Assembly: GCA_035561515.1 (NCBI GenBank)
Contig: DATMXP010000007.1
Location: 372,001-436,000, forward strand
Source of the DNA: Terriglobales bacterium
GTDB taxonomy: Bacteria > Acidobacteriota > Terriglobia > Terriglobales > Acidobacteriaceae
Direction of reading: 5' to 3'
Length of the DNA stretch: 64,000 nucleotides
This document shows, piece by piece, positions 25,342-35,308 of this stretch. The translations under genes were made by a program, and so were the position numbers. Position 1 is the first letter of the stretch. Each line of letters starts with the position of its first letter. Below the pieces are notes generated by a model. It was not told the origin of the DNA. It searched no databases and saw nothing but the letters and a program-made list of their open reading frames with translations.

Positions 25342-26211
25342 TTACTTCTTGTAATAAGCTCTCCAAACGCCAACGCCTACCGTGCCGAGTCCGAGCAACC
25401 CAAGCAGGGGCAGTTCAGATCCGGTCTGCGGAAGTGCGCCGCTCTCGGAAGAGTTGGAACCTGCGCTCTGGTCAGCCGCGGTTCCGGAGGCGTTCGGGTC
25501 GGTTGCGTTCGAACGCGGAGTCGTGTCGGTCGAGGTCGAGCCAGCCGTACCGGTCTGGTTCATGTCCGTCGAAGTGCTGCCGGCGGTGCCGGTCGTGTCG
25601 GTAGCGGACGTACCGCTGCCTACCGAGCCTGCCGCTGCGCCGCTCTGATTCGTGGTCGATCCAGCGGTGCTGCCGGTCTGATCATTGGTCGTCGCCGCAC
25701 CAGTGGTGCCGCCCGTGGTGGTACCCGCTGCTGCGCCGCTCTGAGTGCTGGTGGTACCTACGCCAGTCGTATCTGTCTGGCTGCTGACGCCAGGAGAAGT
25801 CGTGGTGCCCGTTCCTGCCGCATCATTGGTGGTAGAAGTTGCGGAGCCTGAAGTCGTTCCAGTGGTACCGATAGTTGCGCCAGTCGTATTGGCCGTTCCT
25901 GACTGATCCGTGGTGGACGGAGTTGTTGCCGCCGCGCCGGACTGATCCGTGGTGGACGTTGCGCTTCCGGTGCCAGTCTGGTCCATCGTGCCCGTGGAAG
26001 TCGTGCCCGTGGTGGTGCTGGTAGTACCGGTCTGATCCGTGGCCGTTCCGGTCGTGCTGGTCGAAGTACCCGGTGTGGTTGTAGCCGGCTGGCTTTGTGT
26101 CATCGAGGGATCGCTCGTCGTGCCTGTTGTCGACCCAGTGGTGCCTGTAGTTTGGGCGGATGCTACTCCAAGGCAGAGCAGCAACGCCGCCGTCATCCCC
26201 AGTGCTTTCAT
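25342..26211 (-). CDS. Thr/Gly/Ser-rich exported protein with LPXTG-like C-terminal tail
   Basis: A 289-residue protein: signal peptide (MKALGMTAALLLCLGVASAQ), about 235 residues of degenerate repeats made almost only of T, G, S, A, D and Q (STTDQSG, TNQSGAAAG, TAGSTSTD), then LPQTGSELPLLGLLGL, a hydrophobic segment and the basic end RAYYKK. The last 30 residues have the layout of a sortase sorting signal: LPxTG, membrane helix, positive tail. In a Gram-negative bacterium such tails may serve a dedicated sortase-like or other anchoring system. The minus-strand start has GGAGG ahead of ATG 26211. The low-complexity body gives no enzyme function; a surface or envelope role is an inference. Confidence 0.8.
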   Translation of the reverse strand: MKALGMTAALLLCLGVASAQTTGTTGSTTGTTSDPSMTQSQPATTTPGTSTSTTGTATDQTGTTSTTTGTTSTGTMDQTGTGSATSTTDQSGAAATTPSTTDQSGTANTTGATIGTTGTTSGSATSTTNDAAGTGTTTSPGVSSQTDTTGVGTTSTQSGAAAGTTTGGTTGAATTNDQTGSTAGSTTNQSGAAAGSVGSGTSATDTTGTAGSTSTDMNQTGTAGSTSTDTTPRSNATDPNASGTAADQSAGSNSSESGALPQTGSELPLLGLLGLGTVGVGVWRAYYKK

Positions 26212-26228
26212 GCTGTGTTCCTCCCGCT

Positions 26229-26245
26229 AGACTGCTGCGCAGTCT
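26229..26245. promoter_or_regulatory. Inverted repeat in the leader of the Thr/Gly-rich gene
   Basis: AGACTGC, TGC spacer, GCAGTCT: a perfect 7-bp inverted repeat 17 bases upstream of the ATG at 26211 on the minus strand. It could be an operator or a short mRNA hairpin near the ribosome binding site. The remaining gap to hoxE (to 26530) shows only an 11-bp direct repeat (26491-26501, 26518-26528). Confidence 0.3.
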
Positions 26246-26530
26246 TGAGTTCATCTCGAAATTCACGAAGTGGCGTCTGCAATGGGATGGGGTCGAACCC
26301 CATGAAGTTGTCAAGTATTCGAGAGTTGCTCACTTTAGCGTTAAGCCGCTCTGGCCAGAATTGGTGATCCGGGTCTCTGGGGTGGCACGAAACGTAACAT
26401 CACTTCTCGCCGCAACTCACGACGAAGCGTGACCAGCAACACGACATTCAGGGCCCCCCGCATTGCACACTGTACGTGGCGCTTTTCGTCTTGTGGAGGA
26501 CAACAGGCGCACACACTTTGTGGAGGACGA

Positions 26531-27037
26531 ATGCAGCTGAAACCTGGTGCAGTCCCGCCACCCAATGAGGACAAACGTTGGCGCATCGTGGAAGGAACAA
26601 TGCGCCGTCACGGCCACCAATCCCACGCACTCATAGAAGTTCTACATACAGTTCAGGAATGTTTTGGGTATCTCGACGACGTTGCCCTGCGGTGGGTCGC
26701 ACGAAACCTGCGACTTCCCTACAGCAAGGTGTATGGCGTCGCGACCTTCTATCACTTTTTTACCCTGAAGCCACAAGGCAAACACACGTGCGTCGTGTGT
26801 ACCGGCACGGCCTGCTACATCAAGGGTTCTACAGCACTCATAAACGCCGTTACCGCAAAAGCGAAAATCACACCCGGAGAAACTTCGGATAACAAGCAGG
26901 TCTCGCTGCTGACGGCGCGCTGCGTAGGCTCGTGCGGCTTGGCGCCAGCCGTTGTGTTTGACGGCGAGGTCGCGGGCAAAGTCACACCCGAACAGATTTC
27001 CAAGCGGGTAGAAGGGTGGATGCGAAATGACGCTTGA
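26531..27037 (+). CDS. hoxE: Bidirectional [NiFe] hydrogenase diaphorase subunit HoxE
   Basis: A 168-residue thioredoxin-like [2Fe-2S] protein, homologous to NuoE of complex I. The cluster cysteines appear as CTGTACYIKG and CVGSCGLAP. Preceding helices read LIEVLHTVQECFGYLDD and VYGVATFYHFFTLKPQG, the family hallmark. ATG 26531 follows GGAGG (26522-26526). It is the first gene of a six-gene operon. HoxE helps pass electrons between the diaphorase and its acceptor, and its presence points to the HoxEFUYH type rather than the HoxFUYH type. The hoxE end overlaps the hoxF start by 11 nt. Confidence 0.93.
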   Translation: MQLKPGAVPPPNEDKRWRIVEGTMRRHGHQSHALIEVLHTVQECFGYLDDVALRWVARNLRLPYSKVYGVATFYHFFTLKPQGKHTCVVCTGTACYIKGSTALINAVTAKAKITPGETSDNKQVSLLTARCVGSCGLAPAVVFDGEVAGKVTPEQISKRVEGWMRNDA

Positions 27038-28727
27038 TGAACTTCGCGAACTGGCCGAGACGGAGCGCGAGAAGCAGACGCAGGTGAAACACGAAATTCA
27101 TGTGTGCACTGCAGCGGCGTGTCTCTCTCAACGAAGCGATCAGGTGAAAGCTTCGCTCGAAGCCGAGATCAAGGCCCACGGCAAGGAAGATTGCTGCAAG
27201 GTGAAGGGTGTCGGCTGTATGGGCCTATGCGCCGCCGGCCCGCTGGTTTCGGACGAGTCCAACGGACGGCTATACCAGAACGTTCGCCCGGCGGATGAGA
27301 ACACCGATACGAAGGAGATCGTTGCTTCTCTGGAGAGCGAACCCGTCGAGAGGCTGTCGCTCTCGCCTGAGCTTCCCTTCTTCAAAGAGCAGAAGAAGAT
27401 CGTTCTCGAAAACTCCGGCAAGATCGATCCCGAAAGAATTGAAGACTACATCTGCGCTGGCGGCTACGAAGCCCTGCTTACCGCGTTGACAGAGATGCGG
27501 CCTCTGGAAGTGATTGAGCAGATCACCAAGAGCGGACTTCGCGGTCGAGGTGGAGCTGGATACCCGACAGGGTTGAAATGGTCGACGGTTGCGAAGGCGT
27601 CTCCGCATAACGGAGCGAAGTACGTCATCTGCAACGGGGACGAAGGCGATCCCGGGGCCTTCATGGACCGTAGCGTTCTCGAGAGCGACCCGCAACGGGT
27701 GCTCGAGGGCATGGCCATCGCTGCATACGCCGTAGGAGCGAATCGTGGATTCATTTACGTTCGCGCCGAATATCCGTTGGCGATCAAGCGGCTGAAGATC
27801 GCCATCAAGCAGGCAGAAACGATGGGGCTGCTCGGCGCCAACATAGCCGATACAACCTTCAGTTTCAAGATCGAGCTTCGTCTCGGAGCAGGAGCATTCG
27901 TCTGCGGCGAAGAGACCGCGCTGATTGCATCGGTCGAAGGCAAGCGTGGAAATCCTCGTCCCCGGCCGCCTTATCCGGCACAGGAAGGCCTGTGGAATGC
28001 TCCCACGCTCATCAACAACGTGGAGACATTCGCCAACGTTGCGCCCATCATCCGCAACGGAGGCGCGTGGTACGCCGCCATCGGCACCGAAAAGAGCAAA
28101 GGCACAAAGGTCTTCGCTCTTGCGGGACGAGTCGCCAATACCGGCTTGATTGAGATTCCCATGGGCATGCCGCTTCGGCATGTGATTTATCAACTCGGCG
28201 GAGGCATTCCGGATAACCGCAGATTCAAAGCGGCGCAAACTGGAGGCCCCTCGGGGGGCTGTATCCCCGAAGAGTATCTCGATATGCCGGTCGACTACGA
28301 GTCACTCGCCAGCGTGGGGTCCATCATGGGATCGGGAGGACTGATCGTCATGGACGAGACCTCCTGCATGCCCGATGTAGCGAAGTACTTCATGGACTTC
28401 TGCTGCACCGAGTCTTGCGGCAAATGTATTCCGTGTCGTGTGGGCACGGTCCACATGCATAACCTGCTGAGTCGGATTACGGCAGGAGAGGCGACACCGG
28501 AAGATCTCGCTCTGCTGGAACGGCTCTGCGATGTGGTGCGTAACACCTCGCTGTGCGGACTCGGCCAAAGCGCGCCGAACCCGGTTGCCACCACCCTCAA
28601 ATACTTCCGGAAGGAATACATAGACCATATACACCACAAGCGATGTACCGCAGGCGTCTGCGAAGGACTGGCACGCCCGGGCAAAGACGATAAGCCCAAA
28701 GGCAAACCGGCGGAGGTGACCGCATGA
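27027..28727 (+). CDS. hoxF: Bidirectional [NiFe] hydrogenase diaphorase subunit HoxF
   Basis: A 566-residue NuoF-like flavoprotein that oxidises NADH or reduces NAD+. The N-terminal ~100 residues are a second thioredoxin-like [2Fe-2S] domain ([20 protein letters not shown]). FMN/NAD binding follows: [31 protein letters not shown] and [16 protein letters not shown]-terminal [4Fe-4S] site has [11 protein letters not shown] plus a later Cys (NTSLCGLG). All expected ligands are present. The start overlaps hoxE and the stop overlaps hoxU by 4 nt (ATGA), consistent with translational coupling. Confidence 0.95.
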   Translation: MTLDELRELAETEREKQTQVKHEIHVCTAAACLSQRSDQVKASLEAEIKAHGKEDCCKVKGVGCMGLCAAGPLVSDESNGRLYQNVRPADENTDTKEIVASLESEPVERLSLSPELPFFKEQKKIVLENSGKIDPERIEDYICAGGYEALLTALTEMRPLEVIEQITKSGLRGRGGAGYPTGLKWSTVAKASPHNGAKYVICNGDEGDPGAFMDRSVLESDPQRVLEGMAIAAYAVGANRGFIYVRAEYPLAIKRLKIAIKQAETMGLLGANIADTTFSFKIELRLGAGAFVCGEETALIASVEGKRGNPRPRPPYPAQEGLWNAPTLINNVETFANVAPIIRNGGAWYAAIGTEKSKGTKVFALAGRVANTGLIEIPMGMPLRHVIYQLGGGIPDNRRFKAAQTGGPSGGCIPEEYLDMPVDYESLASVGSIMGSGGLIVMDETSCMPDVAKYFMDFCCTESCGKCIPCRVGTVHMHNLLSRITAGEATPEDLALLERLCDVVRNTSLCGLGQSAPNPVATTLKYFRKEYIDHIHHKRCTAGVCEGLARPGKDDKPKGKPAEVTA

Positions 28728-29446
28728 AGCCCAACACCGCCCAGATCACCACACTCAAGATTGACGGGCACGATTGCGGCGCGCGCTCCGACGAAACCAT
28801 CCTCGATGTCGCGCAGGAGAACAACATTTTCATCCCGACGCTCTGCCACATTGACGGACTCCAGGACATCGGAGCGTGCCGTCTCTGCCTGGTCGAGATC
28901 AAGGGCAGCAACAAGTTGCTTCCGGCTTGCGTCACCCGTGTGCAGGAAGGCATGGAGGTGACCACCAACTCCCCGCGCCTCCAGCACTATCGCAAGGCAA
29001 TTCTGGAAATGCTTTTCTCTGAGCGAAATCACATCTGCTCGGTATGTGTGTCGAACGGCCACTGCGAACTGCAATGGCTGGCCGAACAGCTTGGACTCAC
29101 TCACATCTCGGTTCCCTACCTGCACCCGAAGCTGGAAGTGGATGCCTCCAACCGTCGCTTCGTAGCCGACCACAATCGCTGCATTCTCTGCACTCGCTGT
29201 GTTCGCGTCTGCGACGAAATTGAAGGAGCGCATACCTGGGATCTGTACGGACGCGGCGTTGACACCCGGGTTGTCAGCGACCTGAAACAGCCTTGGGGCG
29301 AATCGGAAAGCTGCACTGGTTGCGGCAAATGCGTACACGTGTGTCCCACCGGGGCACTTGTCGAGAAAGGCAGATCGGCCGGAGAAATGACCAAGCGAGG
29401 ACAATTCCTTCCCTATCTCACTCTCATGCGGGAGGAACGCCAATGA
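28724..29446 (+). CDS. hoxU: Bidirectional [NiFe] hydrogenase diaphorase subunit HoxU
   Basis: A 240-residue NuoG-N-terminal-like protein that carries electrons between HoxF and the hydrogenase module. It has a plant-type [2Fe-2S] domain ([19 protein letters not shown] with a further Cys in LLPACVT), an NuoG-like His/Cys [4Fe-4S] region ([15 protein letters not shown]) and two ferredoxin-type [4Fe-4S] motifs ([13 protein letters not shown] and [16 protein letters not shown]). The length and cofactor set equal those of other HoxU proteins. It overlaps both neighbours by 4 nt. Confidence 0.95.
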   Translation: MKPNTAQITTLKIDGHDCGARSDETILDVAQENNIFIPTLCHIDGLQDIGACRLCLVEIKGSNKLLPACVTRVQEGMEVTTNSPRLQHYRKAILEMLFSERNHICSVCVSNGHCELQWLAEQLGLTHISVPYLHPKLEVDASNRRFVADHNRCILCTRCVRVCDEIEGAHTWDLYGRGVDTRVVSDLKQPWGESESCTGCGKCVHVCPTGALVEKGRSAGEMTKRGQFLPYLTLMREERQ

Positions 29447-29976
29447 CCAAGGCCCGTGTCGCCACCGTGTGGATGGACGGCTGCTCCGGCTGTCACATGT
29501 CGTTCCTCGATATGGACGAACGCCTGCTCGATCTCGCCGATCGGATGGACCTCGTTTATTCACCTCTTGTTGATCTAAAGGAATTTCCGCTGGAAGTAGA
29601 TGTCGCCATCATTGAAGGCTCCGTCTCCAGCGAAGAGGACCTTGAGAAGCTGTATCACGTCCGATCCAGGACAAAAGTGCTCGTCTCCCTCGGGGACTGC
29701 GCTGTCACCGCCAACGTTCCCTCCATGCGCAATCCGTTCGACCTGGATTGCGTACTGCGCCGAGGCTACGAAGAGAATGCCGACGTCAATCGACAGGTGC
29801 CAGTGGAGAACGTGCCGCGGCTCCTGCCGCGTGCTCGCCCGCTACACGAGTTCGTGAAAGTTGACGTATTCGTTCCCGGATGTCCACCCAGTGCCGACCT
29901 GATTCACTTTGTCGTCTCAGAGCTGCTGGAAGGACGTACACCCGAACTCGCCGGCCAATGCCGGTTTGGCGCATAG
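29443..29976 (+). CDS. hoxY: Bidirectional [NiFe] hydrogenase small subunit HoxY
   Basis: A 177-residue short-type hydrogenase small subunit. The proximal [4Fe-4S] ligands are visible: [14 protein letters not shown] near the start, [12 protein letters not shown] in the middle and [11 protein letters not shown] near the end. The short length and the absence of a Tat signal or C-terminal extra clusters place it with soluble group 3d enzymes. ATG 29443 overlaps the hoxU stop as ATGA. Confidence 0.94.
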   Translation: MTKARVATVWMDGCSGCHMSFLDMDERLLDLADRMDLVYSPLVDLKEFPLEVDVAIIEGSVSSEEDLEKLYHVRSRTKVLVSLGDCAVTANVPSMRNPFDLDCVLRRGYEENADVNRQVPVENVPRLLPRARPLHEFVKVDVFVPGCPPSADLIHFVVSELLEGRTPELAGQCRFGA

Positions 29977-29987
29977 CGGAGGAGCCG

Positions 29988-31403
29988 ATGCCAACCATCA
30001 CCATTGACCCGATCACCCGAATCGAAGGGCACTCACGCGTCAGCATCCATCTCGACAAGAGCGGCATGGTGCAGGACGCCCAACTTCACGTCACCCAGTT
30101 CCGCGGATTCGAAAAGCTGTGCCAGGGCCGCCCGTTCTACGAAATGCCAGCCCTCATGGCCCGCATCTGCGGCATTTGTCCCGTGTCGCATCTCATCGCT
30201 TCGGCCAAAGCCTGCGACGCTCTGCTTGCGGTCCGCATCCCTGAAACCGCTGAACGCCTGCGCCGCATCATGCATCTGGCGCAGATCATCCAGTCGCACG
30301 CGCTGAGTTTCTTCTATCTCTGCTCGCCCGACTTCCTGCTCGGCATGGACTCCGATCCAGCGCACCGGAACCTCTTCGGCGTCGCTGCGCACTCGCCGCA
30401 ACTCGCGCGCGACGGCGTCCAGTTGCGCAAGTTCGGACAGGAGATCATCCGTATTCTCGGCGGGAAGCGTATCCACCCCGCGTGGATCGTCCCCGGCGGC
30501 GTCAGCAATCCGCTGAAGGCCGAAGACCGCGACGCCATCCTAAAGATGGTTCCAGAAGCTCTGGAGATCGCGCAACGAACCCTCACCTGGTTTAAGCGGC
30601 AGCTCGAGAACTTCCGGGAGGAGATCCGCGTCTTCGCCAACTTCCCTTCACACTTTCTTGCTCTCGCAAAAGACGACGGCGGTCTTGCCTTCTACAAAGG
30701 CTGGATCCGCATCGTCGATGCCGACGGCGAGATCGTGAACAACTTCGAGGCTCGCGACTACCAGGAGTACATCGGCGAGGCCGTCGAGCCGAACTCATAC
30801 CTGAAGTCTCCGTTTTACAAGCCGCTCGGATATCCACAAGGCATGTATCGGGTTGGACCGCTGGCCCGCCTGAACATGGCGCGCCATTGCGGCACGCCGC
30901 TCGCCGACCAGGAACTCGCCGAATTCCGCGAACTCGAGCGCCGATTCGTGCTCTCGTCGTTCTATTACCACTACGCGCGTCTCATCGAAATCCTGTTCTC
31001 GATTGAGCGTATCGAGTGGCTGTTGAACTCCGAAGGCATTCTCTCCGATCACGTTCGCGCCTACGCCGGCCCCAACGAATACGAAGGTGTTGGTGTCGCC
31101 GAAGCGCCCCGTGGCACGTTGATCCATCACTACAAGATCAACCCGAATGGCCTTATCCAGACCGCGAACCTCATCATCGCCACATCACACAACAATCTGG
31201 CCATGAATCGCGGCCTCACGCAGGTTGCCAAGCACTTCATCAAAGGGCGTGTTGTCCCCGAAGGAGCGCTCAACCGCGTGGAAGCTGTGATTCGTGCTTT
31301 CGATCCATGTTTAAGTTGCTCTACGCATGCCGATGGGCGCATGATGCTTAATGTTCAGGTATTCAGCTCCGACGGCGAACTAATCAACGAGGTCAACAGG
31401 TAA
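29988..31403 (+). CDS. hoxH: Bidirectional [NiFe] hydrogenase large subunit HoxH
   Basis: A 471-residue catalytic subunit that binds the Ni-Fe(CN)2CO centre. Both ligand motifs are intact: RICGICPVSH near residue 60 and DPCLSCSTHA near the C-terminus. A tail of about 23 residues follows the second motif and is expected to be cut off after nickel insertion by the endopeptidase encoded next. The N-terminus ITIDPITRIEGHSRV is typical. ATG 29988 has GGAGGAG just upstream. The enzyme interconverts H2 and protons, coupled through HoxEFU to NAD(H), in the cytoplasm. Confidence 0.96.
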   Translation: MPTITIDPITRIEGHSRVSIHLDKSGMVQDAQLHVTQFRGFEKLCQGRPFYEMPALMARICGICPVSHLIASAKACDALLAVRIPETAERLRRIMHLAQIIQSHALSFFYLCSPDFLLGMDSDPAHRNLFGVAAHSPQLARDGVQLRKFGQEIIRILGGKRIHPAWIVPGGVSNPLKAEDRDAILKMVPEALEIAQRTLTWFKRQLENFREEIRVFANFPSHFLALAKDDGGLAFYKGWIRIVDADGEIVNNFEARDYQEYIGEAVEPNSYLKSPFYKPLGYPQGMYRVGPLARLNMARHCGTPLADQELAEFRELERRFVLSSFYYHYARLIEILFSIERIEWLLNSEGILSDHVRAYAGPNEYEGVGVAEAPRGTLIHHYKINPNGLIQTANLIIATSHNNLAMNRGLTQVAKHFIKGRVVPEGALNRVEAVIRAFDPCLSCSTHADGRMMLNVQVFSSDGELINEVNR

Positions 31404-31406
31404 TCC

Positions 31407-31874
31407 ATGGCAGACGTGCTCGTAATCGGTTACGGCAATCCGCTCCGCGGCGATGATGGCGTTGGTCCGGTCATCGCCGAAGAGATCGCGAAGAAGATAT
31501 GCGATCCACAGTCGAAGGTGCAGGTGGTCGCGTGCCACCAGCTCAATCCGGAACTGGCAGAAGCCGTAGCCGATACGCGCGAAGTCATCTTTGTGGACGC
31601 CTCCGTGGAACTCAAACCCGGGGACGTCCGCATTAGCTCCGTCAAGCCGGACCAGTTCTCGCCGGCCGGATTCACCCACAGCATGAAGCCCTCTGCCCTG
31701 CTTGCTACCGCGTCCGAACTCTTCGGACAGGCTCCACCGGCAAAGGCCGTGGCGATCGGAGCAGCTTCCTTCGATATCGGCATGACGTTGACGCCAGAAG
31801 TGCGCGCAGCCGTGCGACTTGCTACAGAAGTCATCGAGAAAGAAATCGCGCGTTGCCTGAGAAGCAACGCCTGA
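31407..31874 (+). CDS. hoxW: Hydrogenase maturation endopeptidase HoxW
   Basis: A 155-residue protein of the HyaD/HycI/HoxW family, which cleaves the C-terminal tail of the hydrogenase large subunit. VIGYGNPLRGDDGVGPVIAEEI at the start holds the conserved acidic nickel-probing residue. EVIFVDASVELKPGD and the His-containing FTHSMKPSALL further match the family. It starts 3 nt after hoxH, so its substrate is almost certainly that subunit. No hyp genes for cofactor assembly follow in the window. Confidence 0.92.
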   Translation: MADVLVIGYGNPLRGDDGVGPVIAEEIAKKICDPQSKVQVVACHQLNPELAEAVADTREVIFVDASVELKPGDVRISSVKPDQFSPAGFTHSMKPSALLATASELFGQAPPAKAVAIGAASFDIGMTLTPEVRAAVRLATEVIEKEIARCLRSNA

Positions 31875-31951
31875 TACCTCCTCGAACCGGATCTCGGAGT
31901 TCCCTCAGGTGACGTGCAACTCCGGCAGCACACTTTTGAATCCATCCGTGG

Positions 31952-32782
31952 GTGCCGGTAAACCAGCTCGAAACTGAAACCAGCCTTGCCCCGCCCTCGT
32001 CCTCCAGCAAGGACAAGCGCCAGCTTTTGCGCGTGCTTCGCAATTACGTCCAACGTGCGGGGATCCAGCGTTCCGATTCGATCCTGGTCGTGGGCGGTGG
32101 TGAGGACGATATCCAGATGCTCACCGCTCTCGGGCTGACCAACTTCGTGATTTCGAACCTGGCCGAATCGGGCGCCGATCTCGACGCCGAAAACATCGCT
32201 CTTCCCGACAACTCCTACGACGTAGTTTTCGCGCACGCCGTTCTCCATCACTGCCGGTCACCGCACAAGGCGGTGGGCGAAATGTTGCGTGTCGCTCGCA
32301 AAAACGTCATGTTCGTCGAACCGAATGATTCCCTCTTTATGCGCACGCTGGTCCGGTCAGGTTTCAGTTTTCCTTATGAAGTCGCAGCCGTGATGGCGAA
32401 CGAGTATATCCGCGGCGGCGTGCGAGACACCTGCATCCCGAATTACCTCTACCGATGGAATCTTCCGGAACTGCAAAAGACTGCGGCATCCGCCATGCCG
32501 GAACACAGGCTCTTCTGCTACGGCTCGGGATATTGGGACTTCTACGTGAATGAGCGCGAACTGGGCTATCGCAAAGGGACTCGCATCGGGAAGATCACCA
32601 ACCTCATCGGCGCACGAAACTTCATCCGGTTACTCCACTTCAGCCAGCGAATGCTGAACGTTTTCCCGCCAATCCGCCACCAGGGAAACAAGTTCTTCGG
32701 CGGAATCCAGAAGTCACCGGACCTTCAGCCATGGCTCGTACGTGAAGAGGACAGGGTCAGGTTCAATAGAAACTGGAGTTAA
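31952..32782 (+). CDS. SAM-dependent methyltransferase (class I)
   Basis: A 276-residue protein from GTG 31952. ILVVGGGEDDIQML is motif I, ISNLAESGADLDAENIALPD spans the next acidic region, and YDVVFAHAVLHHCRSPHKAV is the motif II-III region of Methyltransf_11 proteins. The C-terminal half (WNLPELQKTAASAMPEHRLF, GYWDFYVNERELGYRKG) resembles enzymes that modify lipids or glycans, but no specific substrate can be named. It follows the hox operon by 77 nt with no apparent link. Confidence 0.8.
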   Translation: MPVNQLETETSLAPPSSSSKDKRQLLRVLRNYVQRAGIQRSDSILVVGGGEDDIQMLTALGLTNFVISNLAESGADLDAENIALPDNSYDVVFAHAVLHHCRSPHKAVGEMLRVARKNVMFVEPNDSLFMRTLVRSGFSFPYEVAAVMANEYIRGGVRDTCIPNYLYRWNLPELQKTAASAMPEHRLFCYGSGYWDFYVNERELGYRKGTRIGKITNLIGARNFIRLLHFSQRMLNVFPPIRHQGNKFFGGIQKSPDLQPWLVREEDRVRFNRNWS

Positions 32783-32851
32783 CGCCCTACTTGCGATTTC
32801 GGAAAACCTGACGCGCCTGATTTATACTTCTTCCGTTTCACAGGAGCACAC

Positions 32852-33520
32852 ATGCGTAAACTCTTTGTTCTTGCCTGCATCTTCGCCTTGAGCCTTGGTG
32901 CGTTTGCTCAGGCAGCACCCGCAAAAGCTGCACCCCAAACGCTTCGCGCAATCATAGACACTACTTCCGGCAAAATTACCTGCGAACTGTTCCCCGACAA
33001 GGCTCCCATGACCGTGGAGAACTTCGTCGGCCTGGCCACGGGCACGAAAGAATGGATCAATCCGGCGTCGAAGGCCAAGAAGAAAAACACGCCTCTTTAT
33101 GACGGCACTATCTTCCACCGTGTGATCCCCGGCTTCATGATCCAGGCCGGCGACCCGCTAGGTAATGGCGCAGGAGATCCCGGTTACAGCTTCAAAGACG
33201 AGTTCAGCGACCTCCGTTTCGATCGTCCCGGCCGCCTGGCGATGGCGAACTCCGGCCCAAATACGAACGGGTCACAGTTCTTCATCACCGAAGTGGCGAC
33301 GCCTCACCTGAATCGCCGACACACGATCTTCGGCCAGTGCGGACCTATGTCGGTGATTTCGGCCATCGCCCGTACGCCTCGCGACCCGAACGACAAGCCG
33401 TTCCGGAACATCAAGATCAATCACATCACTATCCTGAAACCCGGCGAGACGGAAGCGTCGGCGAAGGCCGCACAAAAGCCGGCCACGCCCGCAAAGCCTG
33501 CGACGCCGGCCAAGAAATAA
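32852..33520 (+). CDS. Peptidylprolyl isomerase, cyclophilin type, exported
   Basis: A 222-residue cyclophilin with a signal peptide ([20 protein letters not shown]), so it acts in the periplasm. The catalytic core includes [38 protein letters not shown] and HTIFGQC. The C-terminus ends in an Ala/Lys/Pro-rich repeat ([14 protein letters not shown]). An insertion with [19 protein letters not shown] is shared with the next gene, its cytoplasmic paralogue. ATG 32852 follows CAGGAG. Confidence 0.93.
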   Translation: MRKLFVLACIFALSLGAFAQAAPAKAAPQTLRAIIDTTSGKITCELFPDKAPMTVENFVGLATGTKEWINPASKAKKKNTPLYDGTIFHRVIPGFMIQAGDPLGNGAGDPGYSFKDEFSDLRFDRPGRLAMANSGPNTNGSQFFITEVATPHLNRRHTIFGQCGPMSVISAIARTPRDPNDKPFRNIKINHITILKPGETEASAKAAQKPATPAKPATPAKK

Positions 33521-33609
33521 CGTTCAGCTACACTTTAGATATCTCTCGTAAATAACTGCGGCCCAGCAACTTGGGCCGCGTATGCTTGACTCAACCTGAA
33601 AGGACACTT

Positions 33610-34137
33610 ATGGCACGCACCCCCGGACTTTACGCCACCTTCGACACCAATCAAGGCCAGATCGTTTGCCGGCTTTTCGAACAGGAAGCCCCCAAAACCG
33701 TGAAGAACTTCGTCGATCTGGCGGAAGGAAAACGCGAATGGACGCATCCCGCGACGAAGAAGAAATCTTCGGACCCGCTTTATAACGGAACCATCTTCCA
33801 CCGCGTTATACCGCAATTCATGATCCAGGGCGGCGATCCGATGGGCACAGGATTTGGCGGCCCCGGTTACCAGTTCGAAGACGAGACGAAAGGCTCTCCG
33901 CACAAGTTCGACAAAGCCGGAAAGCTGGCGATGGCGAATTCAGGTCCGAACACCAACGGCTCGCAGTTCTTCATCACCGTCGCCCCGACGCCGTGGCTGA
34001 CAGGTAATCACACCATCTTCGGTGAAGTGATTGAAGGTCAGGACGTGGCCGACAAGATTTCGAACGCTCCTCGTAACCGCCAGGACCGTCCGAATAGCGA
34101 CGTGACCATTACGGCCATTAAGATCGAACGCGTTTAG
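33610..34137 (+). CDS. Peptidylprolyl isomerase, cyclophilin type, cytoplasmic
   Basis: A 175-residue cyclophilin without a signal peptide, starting at ATG 33610 after AAAGGA. The core reads [37 protein letters not shown] and NHTIFGEVIEGQDV. It shares the insertion EWTHPATKKKSSDPLYNG with the exported copy 89 nt upstream, so the two are tandem duplicates with different cellular addresses. It assists prolyl cis-trans isomerisation during folding. Confidence 0.94.
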   Translation: MARTPGLYATFDTNQGQIVCRLFEQEAPKTVKNFVDLAEGKREWTHPATKKKSSDPLYNGTIFHRVIPQFMIQGGDPMGTGFGGPGYQFEDETKGSPHKFDKAGKLAMANSGPNTNGSQFFITVAPTPWLTGNHTIFGEVIEGQDVADKISNAPRNRQDRPNSDVTITAIKIERV

Positions 34138-34155
34138 GAAATCTTAAGCAAAACA

Positions 34156-34184
34156 AAAGCCCGGCTCTCGAAAAGCCGGGCTTT
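34156..34184. terminator. Terminator between the cyclophilin and mdh genes
   Basis: AAAGCCCGGCT (34156-34166), a 7-base loop, AGCCGGGCTTT (34174-34184). It lies in the 66-base convergent gap and can stop both strands. Confidence 0.75.
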
Positions 34185-34203
34185 GTCACGTAAGAATCAG
34201 TAA

Positions 34204-35163
<960 letters not shown>

Positions 35164-35254
35164 CTAACGAGGGTCGTGCCGGCTGGAAGAGAACTCATTA
35201 TTATATCGTGACACGCAAAAGCGACACGATCTCAATCGATCTACTGCGAGAGGC

Positions 35255-35287
35255 GCGGCTTGTGGTCAGACTAAATCCACAAGCCGC
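35255..35287. terminator. Hairpin between icd and mdh
   Basis: GCGGCTTGTGG (35255-35265) and CCACAAGCCGC (35277-35287) form an 11-bp stem with an 11-base loop, 21 bases after the icd stop on the minus strand. No T-run follows. It may attenuate or punctuate the icd transcript ahead of mdh. Confidence 0.5.
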
Positions 35288-35308
35288 AACCACCCCCGCA
35301 AGGATCCG

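Noticed and set aside
25400..26200. Repeats in the Thr/Gly-rich gene as a CRISPR or minisatellite array
   Set aside because: The repeats are imperfect, codon-periodic and lie within one open frame; there is no constant repeat-spacer structure.
25382..26230. Long plus-strand open frames opposite the Thr/Gly-rich gene
   Set aside because: They mirror the repetitive GC-rich codons of the minus-strand gene, lack ribosome sites and have no protein-like pattern.
26287..26303. ATGGGG-TCGAA-CCCCAT palindrome resembling a tRNA T-arm on the minus strand
   Set aside because: Loop is only 5 bases, the adjoining acceptor and anticodon arms are missing, and no conserved TTCRANY spacing fits. Probably chance.
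26383..26400. TGGCAC upstream of hoxE as a sigma-54 -24 element
   Set aside because: No GC-containing -12 element occurs at the required spacing.
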